39,252 nucleotides of DNA, from positions 1-39,252 of the forward strand of contig JAUWBI010000028.1 of the NCBI GenBank assembly GCA_030601745.1, read 5' to 3'. The stretch's first letter is position 1. Every line of letters starts with the position of its first letter. Positions 39,203 to 39,252 of the stretch are shown in pieces. The position numbers and the translations under genes were made by a program. This DNA is from Phycisphaerae bacterium (lineage in GTDB: Bacteria > Planctomycetota > Phycisphaerae > Sedimentisphaerales > Anaerobacaceae). Under the pieces are notes generated by a model. It was not told where the DNA came from, did not search any database, and saw nothing but the letters and a program-made list of their open reading frames with translations.

Positions 39203-39252
39203 CCAGCACCAATTAACCAATCCACTAATCCGCTAATTAACTAATCCCCTGT

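Overview
The window looks like a chromosomal stretch from an uncultured anaerobic planctomycete, probably of the Phycisphaerae/Sedimentisphaerales type. That placement is inference from three things: the gene mix (RCC1/LamG surface protein, arylsulfotransferase-like propeller, ScpA, DUF1015 beside a class V aminotransferase), the anaerobic-type enzymes (electron-bifurcating NfnAB and a candidate Re-type citrate synthase), and a very heavy load of short dispersed repeats. No 16S gene or ribosomal protein cluster is present to confirm it. TTG starts are common: at least six genes are best started at TTG, most of them behind a clear Shine-Dalgarno.

Layout. 1-2.6 kb: minus-strand operon asd, truA, GT4 glycosyltransferase (cut by the window edge). 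2.6-6.3 kb: an accessory island with a REP-associated tyrosine transposase (RAYT), three copies of its likely REP hairpin, a three-Cys DUF5131 (phage Gp37/Gp68) protein, and a convergent gene fusing its known partner family TcmP to an SPL-like radical-SAM domain; that fusion is broken by one frameshift. 6.3-7.8 kb: a small membrane-anchored protein, then a repeat-rich zone with a perfect sigma70 promoter feeding a low-complexity unit that ends in a hairpin terminator. 7.8-13.8 kb: periplasmic HtrA protease and a 1192-residue secreted RCC1/LamG protein with an internal duplication. 14.1-24.1 kb: YbaK deacylase, aminotransferase plus DUF1015, nagA, nfnB/nfnA, the trpS-DUF2007-scpA operon, and a lysine-tailed Myb/SANT-like protein. 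24.3-28.5 kb: metXW fusion, nikR, tRNA-Val, a lipoyl-less E2 acyltransferase and an RraA-like lipoprotein. 28.6-33.4 kb: a 47-codon membrane smORF, an arylsulfotransferase-like/LolA-like protein, and a ribH-nusB-parA operon. 33.4-38.7 kb: a structured element, a TPR protein, tRNA-Leu, candidate Re-citrate synthase, HAD hydrolase, and an AT-rich methyltransferase. 38.7-39.25 kb: only repeats.

How it fits together: methionine/lysine/threonine supply (asd, metXW), redox balancing (NfnAB, Re-citrate synthase), amino-sugar catabolism (nagA), envelope quality control (HtrA) and ordinary housekeeping (truA, trpS, scpA, nusB, ribH). The most unusual features are the TcmP-SPL/DUF5131 locus with RAYT/REP elements, and the many short word-like repeat families that sit between genes and also intrude into them (inside truA; at the ends of scpA, the TPR gene and DUF5131; at the fronts of nusB, DUF1015 and the E2 gene).
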